Assembly: GCA_047974405.1 (NCBI GenBank)
Contig: JBKECI010000018.1
Span: 62,001 to 126,000 of the forward strand
From: UPXZ01 sp047974405
GTDB lineage: Bacteria; Bacteroidota; Bacteroidia; Bacteroidales; Paludibacteraceae
Length of the DNA: 64,000 nucleotides
Direction of reading: 5' to 3'
Shown one piece after another: positions 19,623 through 29,486 of the stretch. How positions within the stretch are numbered: the first letter of the stretch is position 1; each line of letters begins with the position of its first letter. A program made the translations under genes and the position numbers. The notes beneath the pieces are model-generated. The model saw only the letters and a list, made by a program, of their open reading frames with translations. It did not search any database and was not told the origin of the DNA.

Positions 19623-19655
19623 ATTGTCCGTTGGCAAAGTATTGAATCTTTGTTT

Positions 19656-21671
19656 TTACTTGGATTTCTCTTGTTGCGAATCAAGATACATAATGCTTGC
19701 AGACGATGGGGATACAATAAAATTATTGCTTTTTACTTGCATCAATGTTTTGGTAGGATTGATATAACCATCGTGACACACAACGTTCCAAACACCATCA
19801 GGGAGGATTACTCTTTTTGCCTGTCTGTTGCCGTTGAGTATGACAAATATTTTTCCCCAATCGTCGTTGGGGTCGGTAAGAGTGTATGCCACTACGTTAT
19901 CAACTGGCAAATCAACAAATACAAGTTTTTGCTTTATTTCCTCCATAGTTGTCAATCGAAATGCCGGGTGTGATTTTCGTAAAGCAATCAGTCCTTGATA
20001 GTAATTGAAGATGTCTTTGTATTTGCTTTTGTTGTCCCAGTCGATTTGATTGATACTGTCGGGAGACTGATAGGTGTTGTGTATTCCTTTTTTATCTCGA
20101 TACAATTCTTCTCCCGCATAAATAAATGGAATGCCTTGCGAGGTAAAAACAATGGTTTGAGCCAGTTTGTTAAAGCGTTGAGTTTCTTTTTCTGTATTTC
20201 TGGCGGGTTTACTCTCACGTAGTTTATCGACTAAGCATAAGTCGTCATGACATGAGACGTAGTTGATTACTTGCGTAGGATTATCCGCGTAAGGAGCTTG
20301 AGAGTGGATAAGGTGTGTAAAGTCTATTCCGGAAAAATTTGTACATCCTGCTATGCCAAATTTTAGGGCATTTTCCAAGCTGTCGGTTCCAGAAACAAAT
20401 CCTGGAATATCGGCGTGCATCCAGTTACCTCTGAGTGCATCGCGGATATCGTCGCTAAATACGGAAATGCCGTTTAGTTTGCTCGCATTTTTTTTTAATG
20501 CCCGCTTTTCTTCCGATAGTGGAGAGTTGTCGGCTGTCCACCCCTCGCCGTATATAAGAATAGATCTATCTACATCGTTTAGTGCAGCCCGAATATTATT
20601 CATTGTTTCGATATCATGAATGCCCATTAAATCAAAGCGAAATCCGTCAATATGATATTCTGTAGCCCAATATACAACAGACTCAACCATAAATTTTCGT
20701 GTCATAGCCCTTTCGGATGCTGTTTCGTTACCGCATCCGGAGGCGTTTGACCATGTTTTGTCTTCGTTGAAACGATAAAAATATCCCGGAGCCAATAAAT
20801 TCAGATGAGACTTTTCCCCTACATACGTATGGTTATATACCACGTCCATTATTACCCGAATTCCGGCTTTGTGTAGTGCCAATACCATTTCTTTAAATTC
20901 CTTTATACGGGTTGAAGGGTTGTAGGGGTCGGTAGAGTAACTCCCTTCGGGTACATTGTAATTTTTTGGATCGTAGCCCCAGTTGTATTTGTTTTCTTGA
21001 AGTTTGGTTTCGTCTATCGAAGCATAGTCGAATACGGGAAGAAGATGTACGTGAGTAACACCCAGTTCTTTCAGATGGTCTATACCTGTTGATTCTCCAA
21101 GGCTATTTTTAGTTCCGGTTTCGGTTAATGCCAGAAATTTCCCTTTATGCTTGATTCCCGAATTGGGAGATACGGAGAAATCCCGTAGATGTACTTCATA
21201 AATGTTGATGTTGTTTGCTCCCTGCAAAGGCGGTCTTTTATCTTGTTCCCAACCTTGAGGATTGGTTTCGCCCATATCGATTATTGCAGCACGATTACCG
21301 TTTACTCCGGTGGCTTTTACCCATATTCCGGGTGTCTCGTCCAACCATTTATCGTTAATTTTTATTTGGAAAGTATAAAATTTTCCTTTCAAATCGCCTA
21401 CAACTTTTGCAATCCAAGTACCTCCTTTGGAACGGTACATATTTTTTATCTCGTATGCCGAACCGTCCAAACCGTTGTCGTAAAGTAGAAGTTTGACTTC
21501 ACCGGCTGTAGGAGCCCAGACTCTAAATTTTGAGGATTTTGAAGAGTATGTCAACTCCATATCATCTCCCTCGTAAACAGGATAATCGTTGTAATGCTTA
21601 TAGCTTTTTCCTCCTGAATCACAGGCTATCAATAAACTCAATAGCAAAGAGAGTATTAAAAAATTCCTCAT
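19656..21671 (-). CDS. pulA: Type I pullulanase, lipoprotein
   Basis: A 671-residue GH13 debranching enzyme cleaving alpha-1,6 links in pullulan, starch or glycogen. A lipoprotein signal peptide ends in the lipobox LIAC (Cys17), so it is anchored in the envelope, and the following DSGG may favour surface export. An N-terminal CBM48-like beta domain (SSKSSKFRVWAPTAGEVKLLLY) comes first. The catalytic barrel carries the YNWGYDP motif of type I pullulanases, the nucleophile Asp347 in GFRFDLMGIHD, and the acid/base Glu376 in YGEGWT. Full length for the family. It complements the cytosolic amylomaltase at 11943, although the two are not in one operon. Confidence 0.94.
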   Translation of the reverse strand: MRNFLILSLLLSLLIACDSGGKSYKHYNDYPVYEGDDMELTYSSKSSKFRVWAPTAGEVKLLLYDNGLDGSAYEIKNMYRSKGGTWIAKVVGDLKGKFYTFQIKINDKWLDETPGIWVKATGVNGNRAAIIDMGETNPQGWEQDKRPPLQGANNINIYEVHLRDFSVSPNSGIKHKGKFLALTETGTKNSLGESTGIDHLKELGVTHVHLLPVFDYASIDETKLQENKYNWGYDPKNYNVPEGSYSTDPYNPSTRIKEFKEMVLALHKAGIRVIMDVVYNHTYVGEKSHLNLLAPGYFYRFNEDKTWSNASGCGNETASERAMTRKFMVESVVYWATEYHIDGFRFDLMGIHDIETMNNIRAALNDVDRSILIYGEGWTADNSPLSEEKRALKKNASKLNGISVFSDDIRDALRGNWMHADIPGFVSGTDSLENALKFGIAGCTNFSGIDFTHLIHSQAPYADNPTQVINYVSCHDDLCLVDKLRESKPARNTEKETQRFNKLAQTIVFTSQGIPFIYAGEELYRDKKGIHNTYQSPDSINQIDWDNKSKYKDIFNYYQGLIALRKSHPAFRLTTMEEIKQKLVFVDLPVDNVVAYTLTDPNDDWGKIFVILNGNRQAKRVILPDGVWNVVCHDGYINPTKTLMQVKSNNFIVSPSSASIMYLDSQQEKSK

Positions 21672-21825
21672 TTTTATTTATTTGTTTTAGTTAGTTTTAT
21701 TTTAGTTAATTTTGTTTTTTTGTTGGTATAAATAAAATGTTTCAAAAATACAACTTCATTTTGAAATATCCTAATATTTGTTTTGAAGTTAATCATTTTT
21801 TTTTATGATAAAGTATGCATAATAC

Positions 21826-21860
21826 AAAAGCGTTATCCTCTGATTGTGGATAACGCTTTT
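21826..21860 (-). terminator. Rho-independent terminator after the M3 peptidase gene
   Basis: A perfect 13-bp stem, AAAAGCGTTATCC with GGATAACGCTTTT, around a 9-nt loop, 39 bp past the M3 peptidase stop. Read leftward, the stem's distal side is T-rich. Confidence 0.8.
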
Positions 21861-21898
21861 GCTTTATGTATCAATGCCCGCCGCCTGCCGGGAAAATG

Positions 21899-23989
21899 CT
21901 AATTTTTTGATCCATTTCTTATTAATAAGGCATCAATGGTGGGTTCTTGTCCTCTAAATTTTTTGTAAAGTGCCATAGGCGGCTCTGAACCACCTTTTTC
22001 GAGTATGTTTTTGCGGAAAGAGTAGGCTGTTTTTTTATCGAAAATACCATTTTTTTTGAATACGGAAAAGGCGTCGGCATCTAGCACTTCCGCCCATTTG
22101 TAACTATAATATCCTGCGGCATATCCTCCGGAGAATATATGATTAAACGTAGGACTCATACCGGTATTTTCTACAATAGGGAGTATTTGAGTTGATGTAG
22201 TTGCCGTTTTTTCAAAGTTTATGACATCCCCTTCGTATGGTGTTTCAAGAGTATGCCACGCCATATCCAGCATGCCAAAACTTAACTGACGCAGTGTGAA
22301 ATAGGCAATGTTGAAATTTTCGGAAGATTTGATACGCTCTACGAGTTCAGAAGGAATTTTTTCTCCGGTTTGGTAATGAGTGGCAAATCCGTCTAAAAAA
22401 TCTTTTTCAACCGCCCAGTTTTCCATTATTTGCGATGGCAGTTCCACAAAGTCTCTATATACGTTGGTTCCCGATAGCGATTGATAAGTACATTTGGAAA
22501 GCATTCCGTGTAAAGCATGCCCAAATTCGTGCAACAATGTGGTAACTTCGTCAAAGGTGAGTAGCGCCGGTTTGGTAGAGGTGGGACGGGTGAAATTCAT
22601 TACGTTTATTATGTGCGGACGGCTCTCTTTTTTCCCCTCCATCCATTGCGCTTTCATATCGTTCATCCAGGCTCCCGCGCGCTTGCCGTCTCGGGGATGG
22701 TAGTCGGCGTAAAACACAGCGATGAAGTTTCCTTTGCTATCGGTAACATCGTATGCTTTGACCTCGGGATGATATATCTGAATATTGGAATTTTCTGTAA
22801 ATTTTAATCCGTATAGTTTATCGGCTAATCCGAAAACTCCTTTTTTAACACTCTCTAGTTCAAAGTAAGGTTTTAAGAGTTCGTCGTTCAATTCGTATTT
22901 TTCGGATTTTAACTTTTCGCTGTAATACGACCAATCCCAAGGTTGTATTTTGAAATATGCTCCGTGCTGGTTTGCATATTTTTGTACCTCGTTATATTCT
23001 GCTACTGCCGGTTGTTTGTAGGCGGTGAGAAGATCATTCAGCAGCTTATATACGTTTTCTTTATTTTTGGCCATGCGGTGTACAAGTGTGTAATCGGCAT
23101 AAGACTTGTAGCCAAGCAAATTAGCGATATGCAGACGGGTAGCGGTAATTTTTTTCATAATTTCCCGGTTATCGTATTCGCCGCCTATGCACTTGGTGGC
23201 GTTCGCTATATACAACTCGCGTCGCAGGTCTCTATTGTCGGCATATTTTATTACGGGAATGTAACTGGTGGTTTTCAAATTTATCAACCAGCCGGTTTCT
23301 CCTTTTTCTTTTGCATTGGAGGCAAGCATATCGATAATATCGTCAGACAATCCGGAGAGTACATTTTTGTCTGTTATAAGTAGTTGATAAGCGTTGGTCT
23401 CTTTGAGGGCATTTTGTCCAAATGTAAGGGTGAGCATACTTAATTCCTTGGATAGGTTGCGGTATGTTTCTTTATCTGTATCCGACAGGTTTGCGCCGTT
23501 TCTTGCAAATCCTTCATAGGTCTCATTCAAAAGAGTTTGCTGTTCGGGAGTAAGTTTAAGTTTATCTCTTTGTTCGTACACAGTTTTTATTTTTTCAAAA
23601 AGTAACTCATTCAGTCCGATGGAGTTACTGTGTTCCGTCATTTTGGGAGAAAGTTCTTGTGCTATTTTCTCCATTTTATCGTTGGTTTCGGCACTCAACA
23701 GATTATAAAAACAAGAGCTTACCCTGTTCAACAATGCTCCTGCTTTGTCTAATGCTACGATGGTATTGTCGAATGTGGGAGTTTGCTTATTGTTTATTAT
23801 ATGATTGATTTCTTGGTTGTGTTGTCTCATACCTTCTTCAAATGCCGGCATATAGTGTTCTGTTTTTATCCGGTCGAAAGGGATGGTTTCATGCGGTGTG
23901 TCGTACTTTTCGAAAAAAGGATTGCCGGCTGTGAGGTTGCCGGCAAGCGCGAGTGTTGTCATACAAATAATCAGTTTTTTTTTCAACAT
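21899..23989 (-). CDS. dcp: M3 family metallopeptidase (peptidyl-dipeptidase Dcp-like)
   Basis: A 696-residue zinc peptidase of the M3 (thimet oligopeptidase/Dcp) family that degrades short peptides. The HExxH zinc site is HEFGH starting at His487, in a TTLLHEFGHALHGML context, with the downstream zinc-ligand Glu region in the YRDFVELPSQIMENW segment. A signal peptide (to about residue 22, ending LTAG) puts it in the periplasm. I used the ATG at 23989 because the two codons before it would start with TTG. The terminator at 21826 ends the transcript. The T9SS cargo gene lies 20 bp upstream in the same direction, so the two are probably co-transcribed. Confidence 0.92.
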   Translation of the reverse strand: MLKKKLIICMTTLALAGNLTAGNPFFEKYDTPHETIPFDRIKTEHYMPAFEEGMRQHNQEINHIINNKQTPTFDNTIVALDKAGALLNRVSSCFYNLLSAETNDKMEKIAQELSPKMTEHSNSIGLNELLFEKIKTVYEQRDKLKLTPEQQTLLNETYEGFARNGANLSDTDKETYRNLSKELSMLTLTFGQNALKETNAYQLLITDKNVLSGLSDDIIDMLASNAKEKGETGWLINLKTTSYIPVIKYADNRDLRRELYIANATKCIGGEYDNREIMKKITATRLHIANLLGYKSYADYTLVHRMAKNKENVYKLLNDLLTAYKQPAVAEYNEVQKYANQHGAYFKIQPWDWSYYSEKLKSEKYELNDELLKPYFELESVKKGVFGLADKLYGLKFTENSNIQIYHPEVKAYDVTDSKGNFIAVFYADYHPRDGKRAGAWMNDMKAQWMEGKKESRPHIINVMNFTRPTSTKPALLTFDEVTTLLHEFGHALHGMLSKCTYQSLSGTNVYRDFVELPSQIMENWAVEKDFLDGFATHYQTGEKIPSELVERIKSSENFNIAYFTLRQLSFGMLDMAWHTLETPYEGDVINFEKTATTSTQILPIVENTGMSPTFNHIFSGGYAAGYYSYKWAEVLDADAFSVFKKNGIFDKKTAYSFRKNILEKGGSEPPMALYKKFRGQEPTIDALLIRNGSKN

Positions 23990-24009
23990 TGTCAATTGTT
24001 GCTTTTTCG

Positions 24010-25371
24010 TTATTTTTTTATTAATTTCTGAGTTAGTGTTTTTTGTGTCGTGTGTACTTTCAAAATATATACTCCCGGTTTGAAATCGCCCAAATCTATT
24101 GCTCCGGAGTGGTGTGTATCCGATTTTGAAAGTATTACTTTACCTGATATGTCGCTTACTGTCCACTCTTTCACATCGTAAAGCTGCGTATTGAAGTAAA
24201 AAATGGCAATGGATGGATTGGGATATACTTTAATGGTACCTTTCTCAACAGAATCGTTGATAGTTGGCAGGTTGGTCATATCAATGGGGACATAACTTAT
24301 TTCTATTTTGCTTGCAAATTGGATAACGCTTTCGCTGTTAAACTTATAAGGTACGTATGTTTGGAGTAAACTACCTGTTTCTCCACCCCAAAATTCGTAA
24401 TTGGCCTCTATTAATGAGGCCGATCCGTATTGGAAGTTTTGATAATTGATGGAAGAGGATGGTCTGAAATCATCATAGACAGGCATATAGGTGGTTTTTT
24501 TTGTTGTAGCATTATCAGTATTATACGAATATTCGTATTTCAAATCGTTTTTCCAATATTGAGTTTGCCAAGTTTGATAAGTTTCGGTCTTTAGATTTTG
24601 GTTGGAATCGTAGCTGTATGCTATATTTTGATGATTTTGCCATTTTTGAAGAGAGTTGTTCCATTTTTTCTGAATCAGATAAGTTGCTTTGTCGCTTGAG
24701 GGTTTGTAGTATGTGATTGTTTTAAACAGATTTGTCCAACTTGTGTCTTGTTTTTGGGCAAAAATTTGTTCTTTGATAAGATTAAATTCGTTATAGACAA
24801 AGTTTATTCTTGACCAGGATTCAGGTATTCCGTTGTGGTATTTGGTAAATTTGATGGTATCAGCCAGGTTTGAAACGTTGTAGGTATAATCGTTTCTGGA
24901 AAGGATACGCCATGTGCCGTTTTGCCAAATAGAATCGGTTTCGACAGAGATTAAACCATTGTGGTATTTATTATCCTTTTTGGATAAAAAGACAGGATTT
25001 CCGCTGGTGTATGAAGTGTGGGTTTCCGTTTCGGACAATCCCATATTATAAGTAAAATTGATTTGATGTATCAATTGCCATTCGACGCCGTTCCACTTTC
25101 TGTTGTATTGATTAATACGCTTACCATTGTTATAAACCCACTCTGTTTGTTCTCTACGTTTCCATTCTTCGTTCTGTTTCACATATTTAGTTTCGAGGGT
25201 TTTATGAGCGTACTCGTCATAAAGATATAAATATCTGAACGTAGAATCTCTGAATGTTGCCTGTACTTGGGTAATAAGGGGGACTGCATTTTCTCCCCAA
25301 ATAAAATTGAATTGTACAGAAACTATCATAAGAGAGATAAAGAGGAAAATGTGTTTTGAGGCAGATAACAT
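24010..25371 (-). CDS. Secreted protein with T9SS type A sorting domain
   Basis: A 453-residue protein with an N-terminal signal peptide and a C-terminal Por-secretion (type A sorting) domain: VYPNPS near residue 380, then SDISGKVILS and LGDFKPGVYILKVHT, ending in TLTQKLIKK. It should be exported by T9SS (SprA above) and attached to or released from the cell surface. The middle contains many loosely repeated aromatic beta-strand units of the type WxxxxxxYxYN, suggesting a repeat-built beta structure. No enzymatic domain recognised; adhesion or binding is a guess. It lies 20 bp upstream of the M3 peptidase gene. Confidence 0.85.
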   Translation of the reverse strand: MLSASKHIFLFISLMIVSVQFNFIWGENAVPLITQVQATFRDSTFRYLYLYDEYAHKTLETKYVKQNEEWKRREQTEWVYNNGKRINQYNRKWNGVEWQLIHQINFTYNMGLSETETHTSYTSGNPVFLSKKDNKYHNGLISVETDSIWQNGTWRILSRNDYTYNVSNLADTIKFTKYHNGIPESWSRINFVYNEFNLIKEQIFAQKQDTSWTNLFKTITYYKPSSDKATYLIQKKWNNSLQKWQNHQNIAYSYDSNQNLKTETYQTWQTQYWKNDLKYEYSYNTDNATTKKTTYMPVYDDFRPSSSINYQNFQYGSASLIEANYEFWGGETGSLLQTYVPYKFNSESVIQFASKIEISYVPIDMTNLPTINDSVEKGTIKVYPNPSIAIFYFNTQLYDVKEWTVSDISGKVILSKSDTHHSGAIDLGDFKPGVYILKVHTTQKTLTQKLIKK

Positions 25372-25586
25372 ACGCTAATTAAAGTAGTTGAAAAATAAAA
25401 TGGCTCCAAAGGTAATGAAACAATCGGAATATACAAACGACACAATAAAATTTATTATTTATTAATTAATGATTGATAATAAGTTAATTGTTAAAAGATT
25501 ATTTTGGTAAACAGTTATATCCTTTTTTATTTGATAAAATAAGAATGATTAGCTAATATTGCATTTTCAAAATAATATTTTCAGAT

Positions 25587-26237
25587 ATGAAAAAACTATA
25601 CGTTCCTTACCTTGAAAAATTGGAAAATTGTGATTTGCAATCGGCATCCGAAGTATTGGAAGAGACAGGGAAAATGGATGTAATCGAACATATCAATTGG
25701 AGCGAACGGTTTCCCTACCGTCCTATCACTTACTTTTTTACAGGCTATTCTCACCATTCTCTCTTTATCAAGTTTAATGTAAAAGGAACTATGCTCAAAG
25801 CAGTATATACCAAAGACCTGTCTCCTGTTTACGAAGATAGCTGTGTAGAATTTTTTTGCAAACCCGTCGGTGCCGAAAGGTATAATAATTTTGAATTTAA
25901 CTGCATTGGTACTTGCAATGCCTCCATTCGAAAAAACCGTTTGGAGAATGTTGTAAAACTTACTGGACAGGAACTGGCTATGATAGAGCGCTTGCCATCT
26001 ATCGGCTCCAAAGCATTTAAAGAGATGGAAGGTATGTTTGAGTGGGAACTGACCGTGAAAATTCCTTTTGAATTAATGCGGCTTGATGGAGAAAAGTTGC
26101 CCGAAAAAATACTTTGTAATTTTAATAAATGCGCAAACGATACAGACTCCGTTCATTTTGTCAGTTGGTCGCCTATTTTTACAGATAATCCCGATTTCCA
26201 TCGTCCCGAATTTTTTGGCGAACTTTACTTCGATTAA
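25587..26237 (+). CDS. CBM9-like carbohydrate-binding/DOMON-type protein
   Basis: A 216-residue protein made of a single beta-sandwich resembling family 9 carbohydrate-binding modules (DOMON-like). Characteristic segments are LFIKFNVKGTMLKAVYT, VYEDSCVEFFCKP and the C-terminal VSWSPIFTDNPDFHRPEFFG. No signal peptide, so apparently cytoplasmic, as I recall for many free-standing Bacteroidetes members. Its ligand is unknown. Monocistronic by context: the upstream gene is divergent, and its stop codon overlaps the left arm of a terminator. Confidence 0.8.
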   Translation: MKKLYVPYLEKLENCDLQSASEVLEETGKMDVIEHINWSERFPYRPITYFFTGYSHHSLFIKFNVKGTMLKAVYTKDLSPVYEDSCVEFFCKPVGAERYNNFEFNCIGTCNASIRKNRLENVVKLTGQELAMIERLPSIGSKAFKEMEGMFEWELTVKIPFELMRLDGEKLPEKILCNFNKCANDTDSVHFVSWSPIFTDNPDFHRPEFFGELYFD

Positions 26238-26268
26238 AATCATTTTATCTGCTAAGATGATTTTTTTT
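26236..26268 (+). terminator. Rho-independent terminator of the CBM9-like gene
   Basis: A 12-bp stem, AAAATCATTTTA with TAAGATGATTTT, around the loop TCTGC, followed by a run of eight T. The left arm begins inside the stop codon of the upstream gene. Confidence 0.8.
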
Positions 26269-26477
26269 GTTTGGTACCCGTTTTACGCTCAATACTGTTG
26301 AAACTCGGAGTTGAGTGGGATAGATTTGTGATTTGCCTCTTCCTTTACGATGCAAAAAAAGATAGAATTGCAAATCTTATGCCCGGCATATAAAATAATC
26401 CTTTAACCAAGGGAAAGTTTTTGTATCCAAATATCTTGAAATTTTCGTTATATAACTAAGGTTACTGTTTGTATGTG

Positions 26478-26508
26478 TTGTACAGATTATAACTTTTACC
26501 TATTTTTG
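26478..26508 (+). promoter_or_regulatory. Bacteroidetes-type promoter for the DUF3575 gene
   Basis: TTG at 26478-26480 and TATTTTTG at 26501-26508, separated by 20 bp, match the -33/-7 pattern (TTTG...TAnnTTTG). The ATG follows 26 bp downstream. Confidence 0.55.
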
Positions 26509-26534
26509 CGACAAACATCTAATTTTAAAAATTT

Positions 26535-27314
26535 ATGAAAAAAACATTTATTATCATTTTTTTGAGTATTGTTTCGCTAACATCAACATTTGCACAAGCC
26601 GATTGGAGCGTTTCCGACGGAGCTTTGCTGGATGGCAAAAATATTATTAAGGTAAATCTTACAAGTTTACCTTTGAGAAATTATACTTTTTATGGTGAGC
26701 GTATCATCAATCAGCATATGAGTGTGAGCCTCGGCGTGGGTTTTATCCCTCAGGGACGGCTGCCTTTGGTAGATAATTTTACCTCTGTTACAGAACAGGG
26801 CGTTGAGGGAGATATACTCAATATGGAGGTAAGTTCGTTTGCTGTTATACCCGAAGTCCGGTTTTATACCGGTTCAAGCGGATATGGTCGGGGGTTTTAC
26901 GTTGCCCCTTATCTGAAATACGAAAAATTTGGTTTGGACAAAGTGTCGGTAACATTTACCGATAACGATGGCGACGACAGACAAATTGATTTGAACGGAA
27001 AGTTGGACACATACAGCGTAGGTGCCATGATTGGTTATCAATGGCTTATCGGCTCCCGAAAGAATTTTGTCATCGATTTGTCTATCTTGGGGTTGCACGG
27101 GGGTAAATCATCGGGAAATATGCACGGCTACTATGCCATAGGGGAGATGACAGCATCGGAGCAACAAGATGTGAAAGAGAATATTGACGATACGTTGGAT
27201 GATATACCACTGATAAAGTACACCACTACCGTAGATGAGAAAAATGCGGATGTCTCTATTTCGGGACCTTGGGCATTTTTTAGAATAGGACTTTCGGTTG
27301 GTTACCGGTTTTAA
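26535..27314 (+). CDS. DUF3575-like outer-membrane beta-barrel protein
   Basis: A 259-residue protein with a signal peptide (residues 1-21, ending TFAQA) and a beta-barrel pattern: alternating hydrophobic strands, for example IIKVNLTSLPLRNYTFYGER, RGFYVAPYLKYEKFG and the terminal FFRIGLSVGYRF, ending in Phe as outer-membrane proteins do. N-terminal features fit DUF3575, a small Bacteroidetes outer-membrane family of unknown function. An acidic loop rich in Asp/Glu precedes the last strand. It has its own promoter and a strong terminator, so it is monocistronic. Confidence 0.75.
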   Translation: MKKTFIIIFLSIVSLTSTFAQADWSVSDGALLDGKNIIKVNLTSLPLRNYTFYGERIINQHMSVSLGVGFIPQGRLPLVDNFTSVTEQGVEGDILNMEVSSFAVIPEVRFYTGSSGYGRGFYVAPYLKYEKFGLDKVSVTFTDNDGDDRQIDLNGKLDTYSVGAMIGYQWLIGSRKNFVIDLSILGLHGGKSSGNMHGYYAIGEMTASEQQDVKENIDDTLDDIPLIKYTTTVDEKNADVSISGPWAFFRIGLSVGYRF

Positions 27315-27334
27315 AAAGAAAAATAGAAATAAAT

Positions 27335-27372
27335 AAAAAAACCGACAGACTGTTGAGTCTGTCGGTTTTTTT
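27335..27372. terminator. Bidirectional terminator between convergent genes
   Basis: A perfect stem, CCGACAGACT with AGTCTGTCGG, around the loop GTTG, preceded by A-runs and followed by seven T. It lies between the DUF3575 gene (+) and the M13 peptidase (-), and can serve both. Confidence 0.92.
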
Positions 27373-27391
27373 GTTTGTTCAAACAATCTTA

Positions 27392-29449
27392 CTACCACAC
27401 AACAGCACGATTTTTTGAGGCAACATACATTGAGTCTGTTGGTTGTATGTCAAATGCCTTGTACCATCCTTCGATATGGGGCAAAGCAGCATCTACACGC
27501 CATTTTCCAAGCGAGTGTGGATCTATTTTGGTAAGTTTCAGTATCTCTTCGGGACGAATGTTGCCTGCCCATACATTGGCATAGGCAATAAAGAAACGCT
27601 GTTCGGGTGTAAAACCATTTTTTACTTCCAACGGGCTACTCTTCAATATATTTTGAAAAGCATAGAATGCGACTTGCAGTCCACCCTGGTCTGCAATGTT
27701 TTCGCCCAAAGTAAATTCTCCGTTGGCGTGTACGCCGGGAGCAACTTCTATATTATTGTAAAAATCTGCCAGTTTTTTGGCGCGCTTTTCAAATTTTTTG
27801 GTGTCTTCCGGTGTCCACCAATCTACCAAATTACCGTTTTTGTCGTATTGCCGCCCTTGGTCGTCAAAACCGTGAGTCATTTCGTGCCCTATGACTACTC
27901 CAATAGCACCGTAATTGAAGGCATCATCAGCATTCATATCAAAAAACGGATATTGAAGAATTCCGGCAGGGAAGCAGATTTCGTTGGTCGAAGGGTTGTA
28001 ATAAGCGTTCACTGTTTGAGGGGTCATCAACCATTCGTCTTTATCTACCGGTTTACCAAGTTTAGCATACATATAGTCACTCTCAAATTTATTGGCTCTT
28101 TTGATGTTTTCCCAATAGTTGTCCCTTTTAATATCCAACTTTGCATAGTCTCTCCATTTGTCGGGGTAGCCTATTTTTATATGGAAAGCAGACAATTTAT
28201 CCAGGGCTTTGGCTTTGGTGCTATCGCCCATCCACGTTAGTGTTTTTATTCTTTCACCAAGTGATGTCTGAAGGTTTTTTACCAGTTTATCCATTCTCTC
28301 TTTGGCTGCGGGAGGGAAATATTTTTTTACGTACATTTGCCCTACGGCTTCACCAAGCGAGCCCTCTACAGATGATACAGCCCTTTTCCAGCGAGGCTGT
28401 GGCTCTTGCTTGCCAGACATTATTCTTCCGTAAAAATCAAAATGTTCTTTATAAATAGCATCACTCAAATAGGGGGCGGCATCGTTAATGATATTCCATT
28501 GCAAATAGGCAATTTGGGCGGTAATTGGTTCGCTGCCGATTATTTTACCCACCTCTTTCATGTTTTCGATTTGAGATATAGAGAGCTCATTTGTCTCGCT
28601 TATTTGCAGTACGCTGAATAATGTATCCCAGTTTAGTTCGGGGATTAATTTTTGAGTCTCTGCCAATTTCATCTTGTGGTAGTTGGCTTGTGGGTCGCGG
28701 AGTTTTACATTGTCATAAGCCGATACAGCCAGACGAGTTTCTATACGCATTATATCTTCTGCATACTGCTGGGCCGAGGTATTGTTGAGGCCAACCAACT
28801 CAAACATCTTTTTTACGTGCAGTTGATATTTTTCTCTGATGTTTTTTGTATTGTTATCATTCTCAATGTAATAGTCTCTTTGTCCCATACCGATACCCCC
28901 TTGGTAAGTTTGCAGTAGATACTCGTTACTGTTTTTAGGATCTGCATCTACATACAAGGCAAAATAGGGGGCGATTCCTTGTTGTATCATTCTATATGTT
29001 GCTTTTTCGATGCCCGCCTTGTCTTTGATTGCGGCAATTTTGTCTAAGTCTGCTTGGATGGGTTTGAAACCATCAACATTTAGTTTGACGCTGTCCATAG
29101 CAAGATTGTACAGAAAACTGATTTTTTGTTCTATTGAGCCTATCTCTGCCGGCTTGGAGGCAATTTCCGTGATTAATCCTTTGAGTTGTTCGCGGTTGTT
29201 TTCATTCAATTTATCAAAACTACCAAAACGCGAATATTCGTCTGTTAGGGGATTTAGTTTTTGCCACCCTCCGGTAGCAAATTGATAAAAGTTGTTGCCG
29301 GGGAGAACTGTTGTATCCATATTTTCGAGTTGAATCCCGACGGTCAAATTGTTTTTGACGCCTTTTGGCTGGCATGAATTTATCATAAATAATAATAATG
29401 TAAGAATAAATAAACTCCCTGTGAGGGATGTCTTTTTTAAGATTGACAT
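27392..29449 (-). CDS. M13 family metallopeptidase (neprilysin/PepO-like), lipoprotein
   Basis: A 685-residue zinc endopeptidase of family M13. A lipoprotein signal ends in the lipobox INSC (Cys26), so it is anchored in the envelope. The large N-terminal M13 domain spans to about residue 450; the catalytic domain carries HEMTH starting at His522 (VIGHEMTHGFDDQGR), the GENIADQGG motif with the third zinc ligand, and the C-terminal ending typical of M13 proteins is CxxW-like but reads NRAVVW here. Such enzymes trim oligopeptides, which fits with the M3 peptidase nearby. Convergent with the DUF3575 gene; the dusB stop lies 37 bp before its start and on the same strand. Confidence 0.93.
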   Translation of the reverse strand: MSILKKTSLTGSLFILTLLLFMINSCQPKGVKNNLTVGIQLENMDTTVLPGNNFYQFATGGWQKLNPLTDEYSRFGSFDKLNENNREQLKGLITEIASKPAEIGSIEQKISFLYNLAMDSVKLNVDGFKPIQADLDKIAAIKDKAGIEKATYRMIQQGIAPYFALYVDADPKNSNEYLLQTYQGGIGMGQRDYYIENDNNTKNIREKYQLHVKKMFELVGLNNTSAQQYAEDIMRIETRLAVSAYDNVKLRDPQANYHKMKLAETQKLIPELNWDTLFSVLQISETNELSISQIENMKEVGKIIGSEPITAQIAYLQWNIINDAAPYLSDAIYKEHFDFYGRIMSGKQEPQPRWKRAVSSVEGSLGEAVGQMYVKKYFPPAAKERMDKLVKNLQTSLGERIKTLTWMGDSTKAKALDKLSAFHIKIGYPDKWRDYAKLDIKRDNYWENIKRANKFESDYMYAKLGKPVDKDEWLMTPQTVNAYYNPSTNEICFPAGILQYPFFDMNADDAFNYGAIGVVIGHEMTHGFDDQGRQYDKNGNLVDWWTPEDTKKFEKRAKKLADFYNNIEVAPGVHANGEFTLGENIADQGGLQVAFYAFQNILKSSPLEVKNGFTPEQRFFIAYANVWAGNIRPEEILKLTKIDPHSLGKWRVDAALPHIEGWYKAFDIQPTDSMYVASKNRAVVW

Positions 29450-29486
29450 AGTTGTTTGATTTTTAGTATGTGGGAATGGTATAATT

